Shown here: piece by piece, positions 51,063 through 58,407 of the stretch | Layout of the letters: each line of letters starts with the position of its first letter | How positions within the stretch are numbered: the first letter of the stretch is position 1 | Origin: Actinacidiphila bryophytorum | Lineage (GTDB): Bacteria; Actinomycetota; Actinomycetes; Streptomycetales; Streptomycetaceae | Assembly: GCF_016916835.1 (NCBI RefSeq) | Contig: NZ_JAFFIX010000003.1 | Span: forward strand, 248,001-312,000 | Direction: 5' to 3' | DNA length: 64,000 bases | Program-made: the position numbers and the translations under genes | Notes under the pieces: generated by a model | What the model saw: the letters and a program-made list of their open reading frames with translations, nothing else | Databases searched by the model: none | What the model was told of the DNA's origin: nothing

Positions 51063-51983
51063 ATGATCGTTTCAGCGGTGATGCTGCTCGGCAGAGCAGC
51101 CGGCCTGCCTGCGGCACGCCGCGCGAAGCGACTGGCTGAGGACGCAGCCGCAACCTCGCACCCCGCCCGGCTGACGGTGATCTCGGCGCGGCCTTGCTTC
51201 CCCGCTTCCGGCGGCGCCGAGATCCTCTTCCGGGTGGCGGACGACCCGGACGCCTTCGTCCGCCTGCGCGTGGACCGCGTACCGCCGGCGCCGGCGGAGT
51301 TGCGCGACGCCGTGGACGCGGGCCTGGCCGCGGCCGGCAGGTGGCGTGAGCTGTCGGGCGCCCTGCGCCGGGGCGGGCACGAGGTGCACGGCCTGGGCCG
51401 GCTCGTCGCCGACCCGTGGATCGCCGCGGCACTCTCCAACGACACCGTCGAGGATGTGCTGTCCAGCCTGCACGCCTGCCTGAGCGGGCAGCCGCGGCTG
51501 CTGCCGGCGTCGGTGATGATCGCCGACCCGGCGGTCGTCCGTGCGCTGCCGCGGGACCGCGACCCGTCGCTGCCGACGCCGCTGCGGCTCAACGCCCACC
51601 GCAGGCTGGCCGCGCTGAGTGGGCGGCGGCCGTACTACCGCGCGTCGTTCGGCGTGCGGGGCACGCCGGAGGTGAGCCTCGTGCAGCCGTTCGCGCTGTG
51701 GCAGCGCTACGAGGACGCGGTGGCGGCGAACGCCGCCGCGTGGCTGGCGGAAGCCATGCCCGGTGCCGGGGTGAGCGGGGTGATGAGCCGTACGCGGCTC
51801 GTTCCGGGGCGGGTGGACCGGGTGCGGGTGCATGTCGTATTCCACGAGGAGGGTGCGGTTCAGGGCAACCACGCCTTGACCCTCACGACTGATGTCGCCG
51901 GGTCCCTGGTCGGCCCCCCGACCGTCCACCGCGACCTCCGCGACGGCCCCGGCCGTCTCCACCTCCCACCCCTCCTGGGGTGA
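51063..51983 (+). CDS. Protein of unknown function (306 residues)
   Basis: I do not recognise this family. The protein starts MIVSAVMLLGRAAGLPAARRAKR, a short hydrophobic then basic stretch that may anchor it or be a weak signal. The rest is mixed alpha/beta, with RLTVISARPCFPASGGAEILFRV, VEDVLSSLHACLSGQPRLLPASV, RRPYYRASFGVRGTPEVSLVQ and VHVVFHEEGAVQGNHALTLTTDV. There are no visible catalytic motifs. It lies between two repeat clusters in the accessory-like stretch. Codon use and frame length support a real gene. Confidence 0.55.
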   Translation: MIVSAVMLLGRAAGLPAARRAKRLAEDAAATSHPARLTVISARPCFPASGGAEILFRVADDPDAFVRLRVDRVPPAPAELRDAVDAGLAAAGRWRELSGALRRGGHEVHGLGRLVADPWIAAALSNDTVEDVLSSLHACLSGQPRLLPASVMIADPAVVRALPRDRDPSLPTPLRLNAHRRLAALSGRRPYYRASFGVRGTPEVSLVQPFALWQRYEDAVAANAAAWLAEAMPGAGVSGVMSRTRLVPGRVDRVRVHVVFHEEGAVQGNHALTLTTDVAGSLVGPPTVHRDLRDGPGRLHLPPLLG

Positions 51984-52011
51984 CGGCCCCTTCCGGCGGG
52001 GCCGGGAGTGG

Positions 52012-52201
52012 GTGAGTGCCACTTGCTGTTGCGTTGCCTTCCTTCCCGCCATCGTGATGGGGCGCGCAGTTCCCCGCGCCCCTGACGGTTGCCCTCTGTG
52101 CGCAGAGGCGGCGCTTGCAGGCGGCACCCTCTGTGGAAGAGGGTGAGCGTTTTTCAGGGGCGCGGGGAACTGCGCGGCCGGCCACGACGGAGGGGAAGCC
52201 G
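52012..52201. repeat. Repeat cluster between the unknown protein and the GNAT gene
   Basis: Gap 51984-52288 holds no gene. An inverted core copy lies at 52063-52084 and a direct copy at 52155-52176, with GGGTGAGCGTTTTT before the direct copy. TGAGTGCCACTTGCTGTTGC at its left end matches the segment near 7435-7455. The pair can fold into a long stem with a 70-bp loop. Confidence 0.75.
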
Positions 52202-52288
52202 AACGCCAAGGGCAAGGGGCATCCACCCGGCGCCGCGGCAGTCGAAAAGGCGTGTACCCGGGGGGTCGGGGGAGCCTAGGGTGCGGGG

Positions 52289-52777
52289 GTGGGCGACGAG
52301 ACGTACAGGGTTCGGGGCGCGCGGCCCGAGGATGCCGCCGCAGTGGCACACGTGCACATCGCCTCACGCGAGGCGACGATGCCGTACCTGCCGCCGAGGC
52401 GTCGCACCGACGCCGAGGTGGTGGCGTGGGTGCGGGACGTGGTCCTGCGGAAGGCCACCGTGTGGGTGGCCGTCGGCCCCGACGGCGAGGTCGTCGGCTA
52501 CGCGGCGGTCGAGGGCGACGAGTTGGACGCCCTGTACCTGCTGGCCGGCGTCCGCCGGCAAGGCATCGGCACCGCACTGCTGAGCGCAGCGAAGGCGCAC
52601 AGCCCGGCGGGCCTGACGCTCGCGGTGTTCCAGAAGAACACCGGAGCGCGCGCTTTCTACGCGCGCCACGGCTTCACGGTCGTCGACAGCAGCGACGGAT
52701 CGCGCAACATGGAGAACGAACCGGATCTGACGATGCGCTGGCAGCCGGTGACCAACAGCACACGTACTGACGGGTAA
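52289..52777 (+). CDS. GNAT family N-acetyltransferase
   Basis: A 162-residue acetyltransferase. The acetyl-CoA motif is LYLLAGVRRQGIGTALLSAAKAH (RxxGxG), preceded by VGPDGEVVGYAAVEGDELDA and followed by LAVFQKNTGARAFYARHGF, the typical C-terminal GNAT strand and helix. The GTG start begins MGDETYRVRGARPEDAAAVAHVH. The substrate is unknown. It is 64 bp upstream of the CoA-ester lyase gene; the two may or may not be co-transcribed. Confidence 0.85.
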   Translation: MGDETYRVRGARPEDAAAVAHVHIASREATMPYLPPRRRTDAEVVAWVRDVVLRKATVWVAVGPDGEVVGYAAVEGDELDALYLLAGVRRQGIGTALLSAAKAHSPAGLTLAVFQKNTGARAFYARHGFTVVDSSDGSRNMENEPDLTMRWQPVTNSTRTDG

Positions 52778-52841
52778 TCTCCGCGGCCCGGCGGCCATAG
52801 GGTGAGCGGCGAACCCTCGACCCGACCCTCCGGGAGATCGC

Positions 52842-53927
52842 ATGCGCTCGGCGAAGGACTTCTTCCGCCCGCTGGCAGTGGGGGCGCCGGCGCCCCCGCG
52901 CGAGGTGCCGTTCCGGCCTTCGCGGATGATCCACTTCTTCGACCCCGGCAACGAGAAGATGGCGGCCAAGGTCCCCGCCCTGGCGCCGCAGGTGGACGTG
53001 CTGCTGGGCAACCTGGAGGACGCGGTCGCCGCGGACCGCAAGGAGGCGGCCCGTGCGGGGCTGGTCTCCGTGGCGCGGGCGACCGACTTCGGTGCGACGC
53101 AGCTGTGGACCCGGGTGAACAGCCTGGACTCGCCCTGGGCGCTGGACGACCTGGTCACCCTGGTCACCGAGATCGGCGACAAGCTGGACGTGGTGATGGT
53201 GCCGAAGGTGGAGGGCGCGCACGACATCCACTACGTGGACCGGCTGCTGGCCCAGTTGGAGGCCAGGGCGGGCCTGCGGCGGCCGATCCTGGTGCACGCG
53301 ATCCTGGAGACCGCGGCGGGTGTGGCGGCGGTCGAGGAGATCGCCGCGGCCAGCCCCCGGATGCAGGGCATCTCGCTCGGCCCTGCCGACCTCGCGGCGA
53401 GCCGGCGGATGAAGACGACCAGGGTCGGCGGCGGCCATCCCGGGTACCTGGTGCGTGAGGATCCGCCCCCTACCTTCGGCGGGGGGACCCCCAGCGACGC
53501 GCCCCGGGTGACGTACCAGCAGGACCTGTGGCACTACACGATCGCGCGGATGGTTGATGCGTGTGCGGCGCACGACATCCTGCCGTACTACGGGCCGTTC
53601 GGGGACATCCAGGACGTCACGGCGTGCGAGGACCAGTTCCGCAACGCCTTCCTGCTGGGCTGTGTCGGCGCGTGGTCGCTGCACCCGGTGCAGATCGACA
53701 TCGCCAAGCGGGTGTTCTCGCCCGCGCCGGAGGACGTGGCCTGGGCACGGCAGGTGATCGAGGCGATGGGTGACGGTACGGGCGCGGTGATGATCGACGG
53801 CAAGATGCAGGACGACGCCACGTTCAAGCAGTGCCAGGTCGTGGTGGGCCTGGCGGACGCCCTGGCCGAGCGGGACCCCCAGCTGGCCGCGTCCTACGCG
53901 GCGGCGGACAAGGTGGCCAGGCGGTGA
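52842..53927 (+). CDS. HpcH/HpaI-family CoA ester lyase (malyl-CoA lyase-like)
   Basis: A 361-residue lyase of the citrate-lyase-beta-like family. Visible features are [51 protein letters not shown], the glutamate in [15 protein letters not shown] and [15 protein letters not shown]. It fits the long malyl-CoA/beta-methylmalyl-CoA lyase type of the ethylmalonyl-CoA pathway. Oddly, [16 protein letters not shown] (about residue 205-222) contains an insertion whose DNA looks like an intergenic palindrome. GGGAG precedes the ATG. Its stop overlaps the next GTG as GTGA. Confidence 0.78.
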   Translation: MRSAKDFFRPLAVGAPAPPREVPFRPSRMIHFFDPGNEKMAAKVPALAPQVDVLLGNLEDAVAADRKEAARAGLVSVARATDFGATQLWTRVNSLDSPWALDDLVTLVTEIGDKLDVVMVPKVEGAHDIHYVDRLLAQLEARAGLRRPILVHAILETAAGVAAVEEIAAASPRMQGISLGPADLAASRRMKTTRVGGGHPGYLVREDPPPTFGGGTPSDAPRVTYQQDLWHYTIARMVDACAAHDILPYYGPFGDIQDVTACEDQFRNAFLLGCVGAWSLHPVQIDIAKRVFSPAPEDVAWARQVIEAMGDGTGAVMIDGKMQDDATFKQCQVVVGLADALAERDPQLAASYAAADKVARR

Positions 53928-54793
53928 CCGGCACCCCGAGCCCGCGCCGCTCCGTCCTGTACATGCCCGGCGCCAACGAGCGCGCCCTGGAGAAGGCCCG
54001 CTCCCTCCCGACCGACGCGCTGATCCTGGACCTGGAGGACTCGGTCGCGCCCGACGCGAAGAAGGAGGCCAGGGACCGGGTCGCGGCGGCCGCCGCGAGC
54101 GGGGAGTACGGGCACCGCGAGGTGACGATCCGGGTCAACGCGCCCGGCACCCCTTGGCACGCCGACGACCTGCGGGCGGCGGCCGAGGCGGGACCCGACG
54201 CGGTCGTGGTGCCCAAGGTCGACTCGCCGGAGACGGTCACCGCGGTGGTGGCCGCGCTGGAGGCGGCCGGCGCGCAGGACCGCACCGCGGTGTGGGCGAT
54301 GGTCGAGACGCCCGCCGCGATGTTCGAGGCGCGGCGGATCGCGGCGGCCGACCCGCGGCTGACCGTCCTGGTGATGGGCACCAACGACCTGGCCAAGGAA
54401 CTGCACGCCGAGCACGTGCCGGGCAGGGAGCCGCTGCTCACCGCCCTGTCGATGGCCCTGCTCGCGGCGCGCGCGACCGGGAAGGTCATCTTGGACGGTG
54501 TCTACAACGACGTCCAGGACCTGGCCGGCTTCGAAGCGGAATGCGTCCAGGCACGGCAGTTGGGCTTCGACGGCAAGACGCTGATCCACCCTCGCCAGCT
54601 GGAGCCCTGCAACCGGGTCTTCGCCCCCGCCCAGGCCGAGGTCGAGCGCTCCCGGCGGATCATCGAGGCCTTCGATCAGGCCACGTCACAGGGTCGCGGG
54701 GTGGTCACGGTGGACGGCAGGATGATCGAGAACCTCCATGTCGAGGAGGCCAGGCGGGTGCTGGCGCTGGCCGCCGCGGTGGAGGGCCGCTGA
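53924..54793 (+). CDS. Second HpcH/HpaI-family CoA ester lyase or thioesterase
   Basis: A 289-residue CitE-like protein that begins [20 protein letters not shown]. It has [50 protein letters not shown] and [16 protein letters not shown]. It could be a malyl-CoA/citramalyl-CoA lyase-type enzyme, or the malyl-CoA thioesterase that partners malyl-CoA lyase. The four-base overlap with the previous gene implies coupled translation and a joint role. Exact activity is unresolved. Confidence 0.72.
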   Translation: MTGTPSPRRSVLYMPGANERALEKARSLPTDALILDLEDSVAPDAKKEARDRVAAAAASGEYGHREVTIRVNAPGTPWHADDLRAAAEAGPDAVVVPKVDSPETVTAVVAALEAAGAQDRTAVWAMVETPAAMFEARRIAAADPRLTVLVMGTNDLAKELHAEHVPGREPLLTALSMALLAARATGKVILDGVYNDVQDLAGFEAECVQARQLGFDGKTLIHPRQLEPCNRVFAPAQAEVERSRRIIEAFDQATSQGRGVVTVDGRMIENLHVEEARRVLALAAAVEGR

Positions 54794-54962
54794 CGCATGC
54801 GCGGGCTGCCGCCCGGTGGCGGCAGGTGGAAGGCGGGGTGCCGCGGCCGTGAAGCGGAACCCCGCCTTCGTGCGTTTCTGTCGGGACCCGCCATGAAGCG
54901 GCGACGGACACTGTACGAAGTCGATGGCCCGTTTTCCGGCCCGCGGCTCGTACTGTCGTTGC

Positions 54963-56546
54963 ATGACCACATCTCAAGAGGCGCCCGCAGAGGTGAACGA
55001 CGCCCGCGGGCGGGTGGCAGAGCTGCACGCCATCCGTGCGGAGGTCGTCCGCGGGCCGAGCGAGAAGGCCACCGAGGCGCAGCGGGCCAAGGGCAAGCTG
55101 ACCGCCCGCGAGCGGATCGACCTGCTGCTCGACGAGGGCAGCTTCCACGAGGTGGAGCCGCTGCGCCGGCACCGGGCGACAGGGTTCGGCCTGGAGGCCA
55201 AGCGGCCCTACACCGACGGTGTGATCACCGGCTGGGGCATGGTCCACGGCCGTACGGTCTTCGTCTACGCGCACGACTTCCGGATCTTCGGCGGCGCACT
55301 CGGCGAGGCGCACGCCACGAAGATCCACAAGATCATGGACATGGCCATCTCGGCCGGTGCCCCGCTGGTCTCGCTCAACGACGGCGCCGGCGCCCGTATC
55401 CAGGAAGGCGTCTCGGCGCTGGCCGGATACGGCGGCATCTTCCAGCGCAACACCCGCGCCTCAGGCGTCATCCCGCAGATCAGCGTCATGCTCGGCCCGT
55501 GCGCGGGCGGCGCCGCCTACTCGCCGGCGCTGACCGACTTCGTCTTCATGGTCCGCGAGACCTCGCAGATGTTCATCACCGGGCCGGACGTCGTCCAGGC
55601 CGTCACCGGTGAGCAGATCACGCAGAACGGGCTGGGCGGCGCCGACGTCCACTCGGCGGTCTCCGGCGTCTCGCACTTCGCGTACGACGACGAGCAGACC
55701 TGCCTCGAAGAGGTCCGCTACCTGCTCTCGCTGCTGCCGCAGAACAACCGGGAGAACCCGCCGGCCGTCGAGTGCCACGACCCGGTGGACAGGACCGCGG
55801 ACATACTGCTCGACCTGGTGCCCGCCGACGGCAACCGCTCGTACGACATGCACAAGGTCATCGAGGAGATCGTCGACGACGGCGAGTACCTGGAGATCCA
55901 CGAGCGCTGGGCCACCAACATCATCTGCGCGCTGACCCGGCTGGACGGCCAGGTCGTCGGCATCGTCGCCAACCAGCCGGCCTCGCTCGCCGGCGTGCTG
56001 GACATCGAGGCGTCGGAGAAGTCGGCCCGCTTCGTGCAGATGTGCGACGCCTTCAACATCCCGATCGTCACCCTGTTGGACGTCCCCGGCTTCCTGCCGG
56101 GCGTCGCCCAGGAGCACGGTGGAATCATCAGGCACGGTGCGAAGCTGCTGTACGCGTACTGCAACGCCACCGTCCCGAGGATCTCGCTGATCCTGCGCAA
56201 GGCATACGGCGGCGCGTACATCGTGATGGACAGCCAGTCCATCGGCGCCGACCTGACCTACGCGTGGCCCACCAACGAGATCGCGGTGATGGGCGCGGAA
56301 GGCGCGGCCAACGTCATCTTCCGCCGGCAGATCGCCGAGGCGGACGACCCGGAGGCCATGCGCACCCGCATGGTCAAGGAGTACAAGTCCGAGTTGATGC
56401 ATCCCTACTACGCCGCGGAACGCGGCCTGGTGGACGACGTCATCGACCCGGCGCAGACCCGCGAGGTACTGATCAGCTCGCTGTCCATGCTCCGCACCAA
56501 GCACGCGGATCTACCGTCGCGTAAGCACGGTAATCCTCCCCAGTAG
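54963..56546 (+). CDS. accB: Acyl-CoA carboxylase beta subunit (AccB type)
   Basis: Carboxyltransferase subunit that moves CO2 from biotin to acetyl- or propionyl-CoA, giving malonyl- or methylmalonyl-CoA. The 528-residue protein has GKLTARERIDLLLDEGSF, SLNDGAGARIQEGVSALAGY, GPCAGGAAYSPALTDF and ILRKAYGGAYIVMDSQSIGA. Residue 420 is Ile; in S. coelicolor this position is Ile in AccB and Asp in PccB and sets substrate range. The biotin subunit is encoded elsewhere. TACTGT sits six bases before the ATG, so the message may be leaderless. accE follows after two bases. Confidence 0.93.
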   Translation: MTTSQEAPAEVNDARGRVAELHAIRAEVVRGPSEKATEAQRAKGKLTARERIDLLLDEGSFHEVEPLRRHRATGFGLEAKRPYTDGVITGWGMVHGRTVFVYAHDFRIFGGALGEAHATKIHKIMDMAISAGAPLVSLNDGAGARIQEGVSALAGYGGIFQRNTRASGVIPQISVMLGPCAGGAAYSPALTDFVFMVRETSQMFITGPDVVQAVTGEQITQNGLGGADVHSAVSGVSHFAYDDEQTCLEEVRYLLSLLPQNNRENPPAVECHDPVDRTADILLDLVPADGNRSYDMHKVIEEIVDDGEYLEIHERWATNIICALTRLDGQVVGIVANQPASLAGVLDIEASEKSARFVQMCDAFNIPIVTLLDVPGFLPGVAQEHGGIIRHGAKLLYAYCNATVPRISLILRKAYGGAYIVMDSQSIGADLTYAWPTNEIAVMGAEGAANVIFRRQIAEADDPEAMRTRMVKEYKSELMHPYYAAERGLVDDVIDPAQTREVLISSLSMLRTKHADLPSRKHGNPPQ

Positions 56547-56548
56547 CC

Positions 56549-56764
56549 ATGGAGACCACTGTGAGCACTCCCGCTGATTCCCTCGTGCGCGTCGAGAAGG
56601 GCCATGTCGCCCCCGAGGAGCTGGCCGCGATCACCGCGATCCTGCTCGCCAGGGCCGCCGCAGGCAGCGACAGCGCCCCGGACAGCCCGGTCAGGTCCAC
56701 CGCCAAGTGGCGGCGCCTGGAGCGCACCCCGGGCTTCCGCGCCCCGCACTCCTGGCAGGGCTGA
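56549..56764 (+). CDS. accE: Acyl-CoA carboxylase epsilon subunit
   Basis: Small subunit that stimulates the AccB complex in streptomycetes. The 71-residue protein begins METTVSTPADSLVRVEKGHV. It has the family core VAPEELAAITAILLARAAA and the end WRRLERTPGFRAPHSWQG. It starts two bases after the accB stop, so the two are translated together. GTG 56561 is an alternative start. A strong terminator follows. Confidence 0.9.
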   Translation: METTVSTPADSLVRVEKGHVAPEELAAITAILLARAAAGSDSAPDSPVRSTAKWRRLERTPGFRAPHSWQG

Positions 56765-56779
56765 ACGACCCGCACAGCG

Positions 56780-56823
56780 CACGGCGAAGGCCCCGCACCG
56801 ACCGGTGCGGGGCCTTCGCCGTG
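56780..56823. terminator. Bidirectional terminator between accE and cvnD
   Basis: A perfect 21-bp stem (56780-56800 with 56803-56823) around a two-base loop: CACGGCGAAGGCCCC and its complement GGGGCCTTCGCCGTG form the outer part. The genes are convergent and 76 bp apart. Confidence 0.92.
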
Positions 56824-56840
56824 TCTGCTGCCGCGGGCCG

Positions 56841-57419
56841 CTAGCGCAGCCGCGCCATCAGCGCGTGCTCGACCAGGGTGATCAGCGCGCTCTTGGCCTC
56901 GGCACGGTGGCGGGCGTCGGTGACGATGATCGGTGCCTCGGGGCCGATCTGCAGCGCCTCGCGGACCTCCTCTGGCCCGTAGGGCTGGTGGCCGTCGAAG
57001 CCGTTGAGGGCGATGACGAAGGGCAGGCCGCTGTTCTCGAAGTAGTCGACCGCGGGGAAGCAGTCGGCGAGCCTGCGGGTGTCGACCAGCACGATCGCGC
57101 CGATGGCGCCGCGCACCAGGTCGTCCCACATGAACCAGAAGCGGTCCTGTCCCGGGGTGCCGAACAGGTAGAGGATCAGGTCCTGGTCCAGGGTGATCCG
57201 GCCGAAGTCCATGGCCACCGTGGTGGTGGTCTTGTCGGGCGCGTGCGTCAGGTCGTCGATGCCGGCCGATGCGGAGGTCATCACCGCTTCGGTGCGCAGC
57301 GGGTTGATCTCGGAGACGGCACCGACGAACGTGGTCTTGCCCACGCCGAATCCGCCCGCCACCACGATTTTCGCGGAAGTAGTGGCGCGCGTCGGGCCGC
57401 TAGAGCTTCCGAAGTCCAC
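56841..57419 (-). CDS. Conservon GTPase CvnD (first set)
   Basis: A 192-residue small GTPase of the conservon type. Walker A is VVAGGFGVGKTTFVGAVSEI, followed by MDFGRITLDQDLILYLFGTPGQDRF (G3-like) and VIALNGFDG (NxxD-like as NGFDG). In conservons this protein may form a complex with the sensor, roadblock and DUF742 proteins, like eukaryotic G-protein signalling. GTG 57419 follows GAGAGGG and overlaps cvnC by 20 bp. It is about 90 percent like the second copy at 61969. Confidence 0.93.
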   Translation of the reverse strand: MDFGSSSGPTRATTSAKIVVAGGFGVGKTTFVGAVSEINPLRTEAVMTSASAGIDDLTHAPDKTTTTVAMDFGRITLDQDLILYLFGTPGQDRFWFMWDDLVRGAIGAIVLVDTRRLADCFPAVDYFENSGLPFVIALNGFDGHQPYGPEEVREALQIGPEAPIIVTDARHRAEAKSALITLVEHALMARLR

Positions 57420-57963
57420 TGAGCACCCTCTCAAGCAATGTCACATCTGGCTGTCCGCCCGCGGCCTCGTCGCCGCCGGGCTGGTGAATCGTGACCAGGC
57501 CGGCCTCGGCCAGGTCCGCCACCAGGATCCTGACCACACCGAGCGGGATCGTCAGCAGCGCGGAGATCTCCGCGACCGACTTGATCTCCCGGCACAGCAG
57601 GCAGATCCGCTGGTGCTCCGGCAGCTGCCCGCGCAGCCGCTCGGGTTCCGCTGTGGTGCTGACCAGCGCCTCGATGGCGAGCTGGTAGCGCGGCCTGGTG
57701 CGGCCGCCGGTCATCGCGTACGGGCGTACGAACCCGGTGGGGGTCTGTGAGCGCCGTCCGCCGGTCCCGCCTGCCTGCCCGCCGCCGGCCGCATCCTGGC
57801 CGCCGCGCGGCGCGGGCGCCTGCGGCGGCTGGTACGGCTGGATGTGCGGCTGCCGCGGCGGCCGGTAGGGCTCCGGTGCCGGGGCTTGCGCCGGTGGGAA
57901 GTACGGGTTCACAGGCGGTTGGTGCGGGCTGCCATACGGCTCTGCGCCGGGAGACGTGCTCAC
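57400..57963 (-). CDS. Conservon DUF742 protein CvnC (first set)
   Basis: A 187-residue DUF742 protein with a winged-helix-like core, IKSVAEISALLTIPLGVVRI followed by LVADLAEAGLVTIH, and RPYAMTGGRTRPRYQLAIEA before it. The first about 75 residues are a Pro/Gln-rich tail (QPPVNPYFPPAQAP...). It is longer than the second copy (137 residues), which lacks most of this tail. AGGAGGAGG precedes the GTG. The role is structural or adapter-like in the conservon. Confidence 0.9.
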   Translation of the reverse strand: MSTSPGAEPYGSPHQPPVNPYFPPAQAPAPEPYRPPRQPHIQPYQPPQAPAPRGGQDAAGGGQAGGTGGRRSQTPTGFVRPYAMTGGRTRPRYQLAIEALVSTTAEPERLRGQLPEHQRICLLCREIKSVAEISALLTIPLGVVRILVADLAEAGLVTIHQPGGDEAAGGQPDVTLLERVLSGLRKL

Positions 57964-57983
57964 GAGTCCTCCTCCTGGTACGG

Positions 57984-58397
57984 CTAGTTCAGCAGGCTGC
58001 CCTGCAGTTCGGCCCTGAGGTCGGGGGTCAGTACGGTGCCTGCGCGGTCGACGAGCAGGGCCATTTCGTAGCCGACGAGGCCGATGTCGCACTCGGGGTG
58101 GGCGAGTACGGCCAGGGAGGAGCCGTCGGAGACGGACATGATGAAGAGGAAGCCGCGTTCCATCTCCACGACGGTCTGGTTGACGCTGCCGCCTTCGAAG
58201 ATGCGGGAGGCTCCGGCGGTGAGCGAGGTCAGGCCGGAGGCGACGGCGGCGAGCTGGTCTGCCCGGTCGCGGGGGAATCCGTCGGACATCGCGAGCAGCA
58301 GGCCGTCGGCGGAGACCACCACGGTGTGGGACACCCCGGGGGTGTTGTCCACGAAGTTGGTGATCAACCAGTTCAGGTTCTGTGCCGCCTGGCTCAT
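57984..58397 (-). CDS. Conservon roadblock/LC7 protein CvnB (first set)
   Basis: A 137-residue roadblock/LC7 protein starting MSQAAQNLNWLITNFVDNTPG. It has HTVVVSADGLLLAMSDGFPRDRADQLAAVASG (a dimerisation strand and helix) and IGLVGYEMALLVDRAG. This family may act as a GTPase-binding scaffold or GAP-like partner of CvnD. Only the last two residues differ from the copy at 63077 (LN versus MH), and the DNA is identical over 406 bp. Confidence 0.93.
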   Translation of the reverse strand: MSQAAQNLNWLITNFVDNTPGVSHTVVVSADGLLLAMSDGFPRDRADQLAAVASGLTSLTAGASRIFEGGSVNQTVVEMERGFLFIMSVSDGSSLAVLAHPECDIGLVGYEMALLVDRAGTVLTPDLRAELQGSLLN

Positions 58398-58407
58398 CGG
58401 ACTCAAC

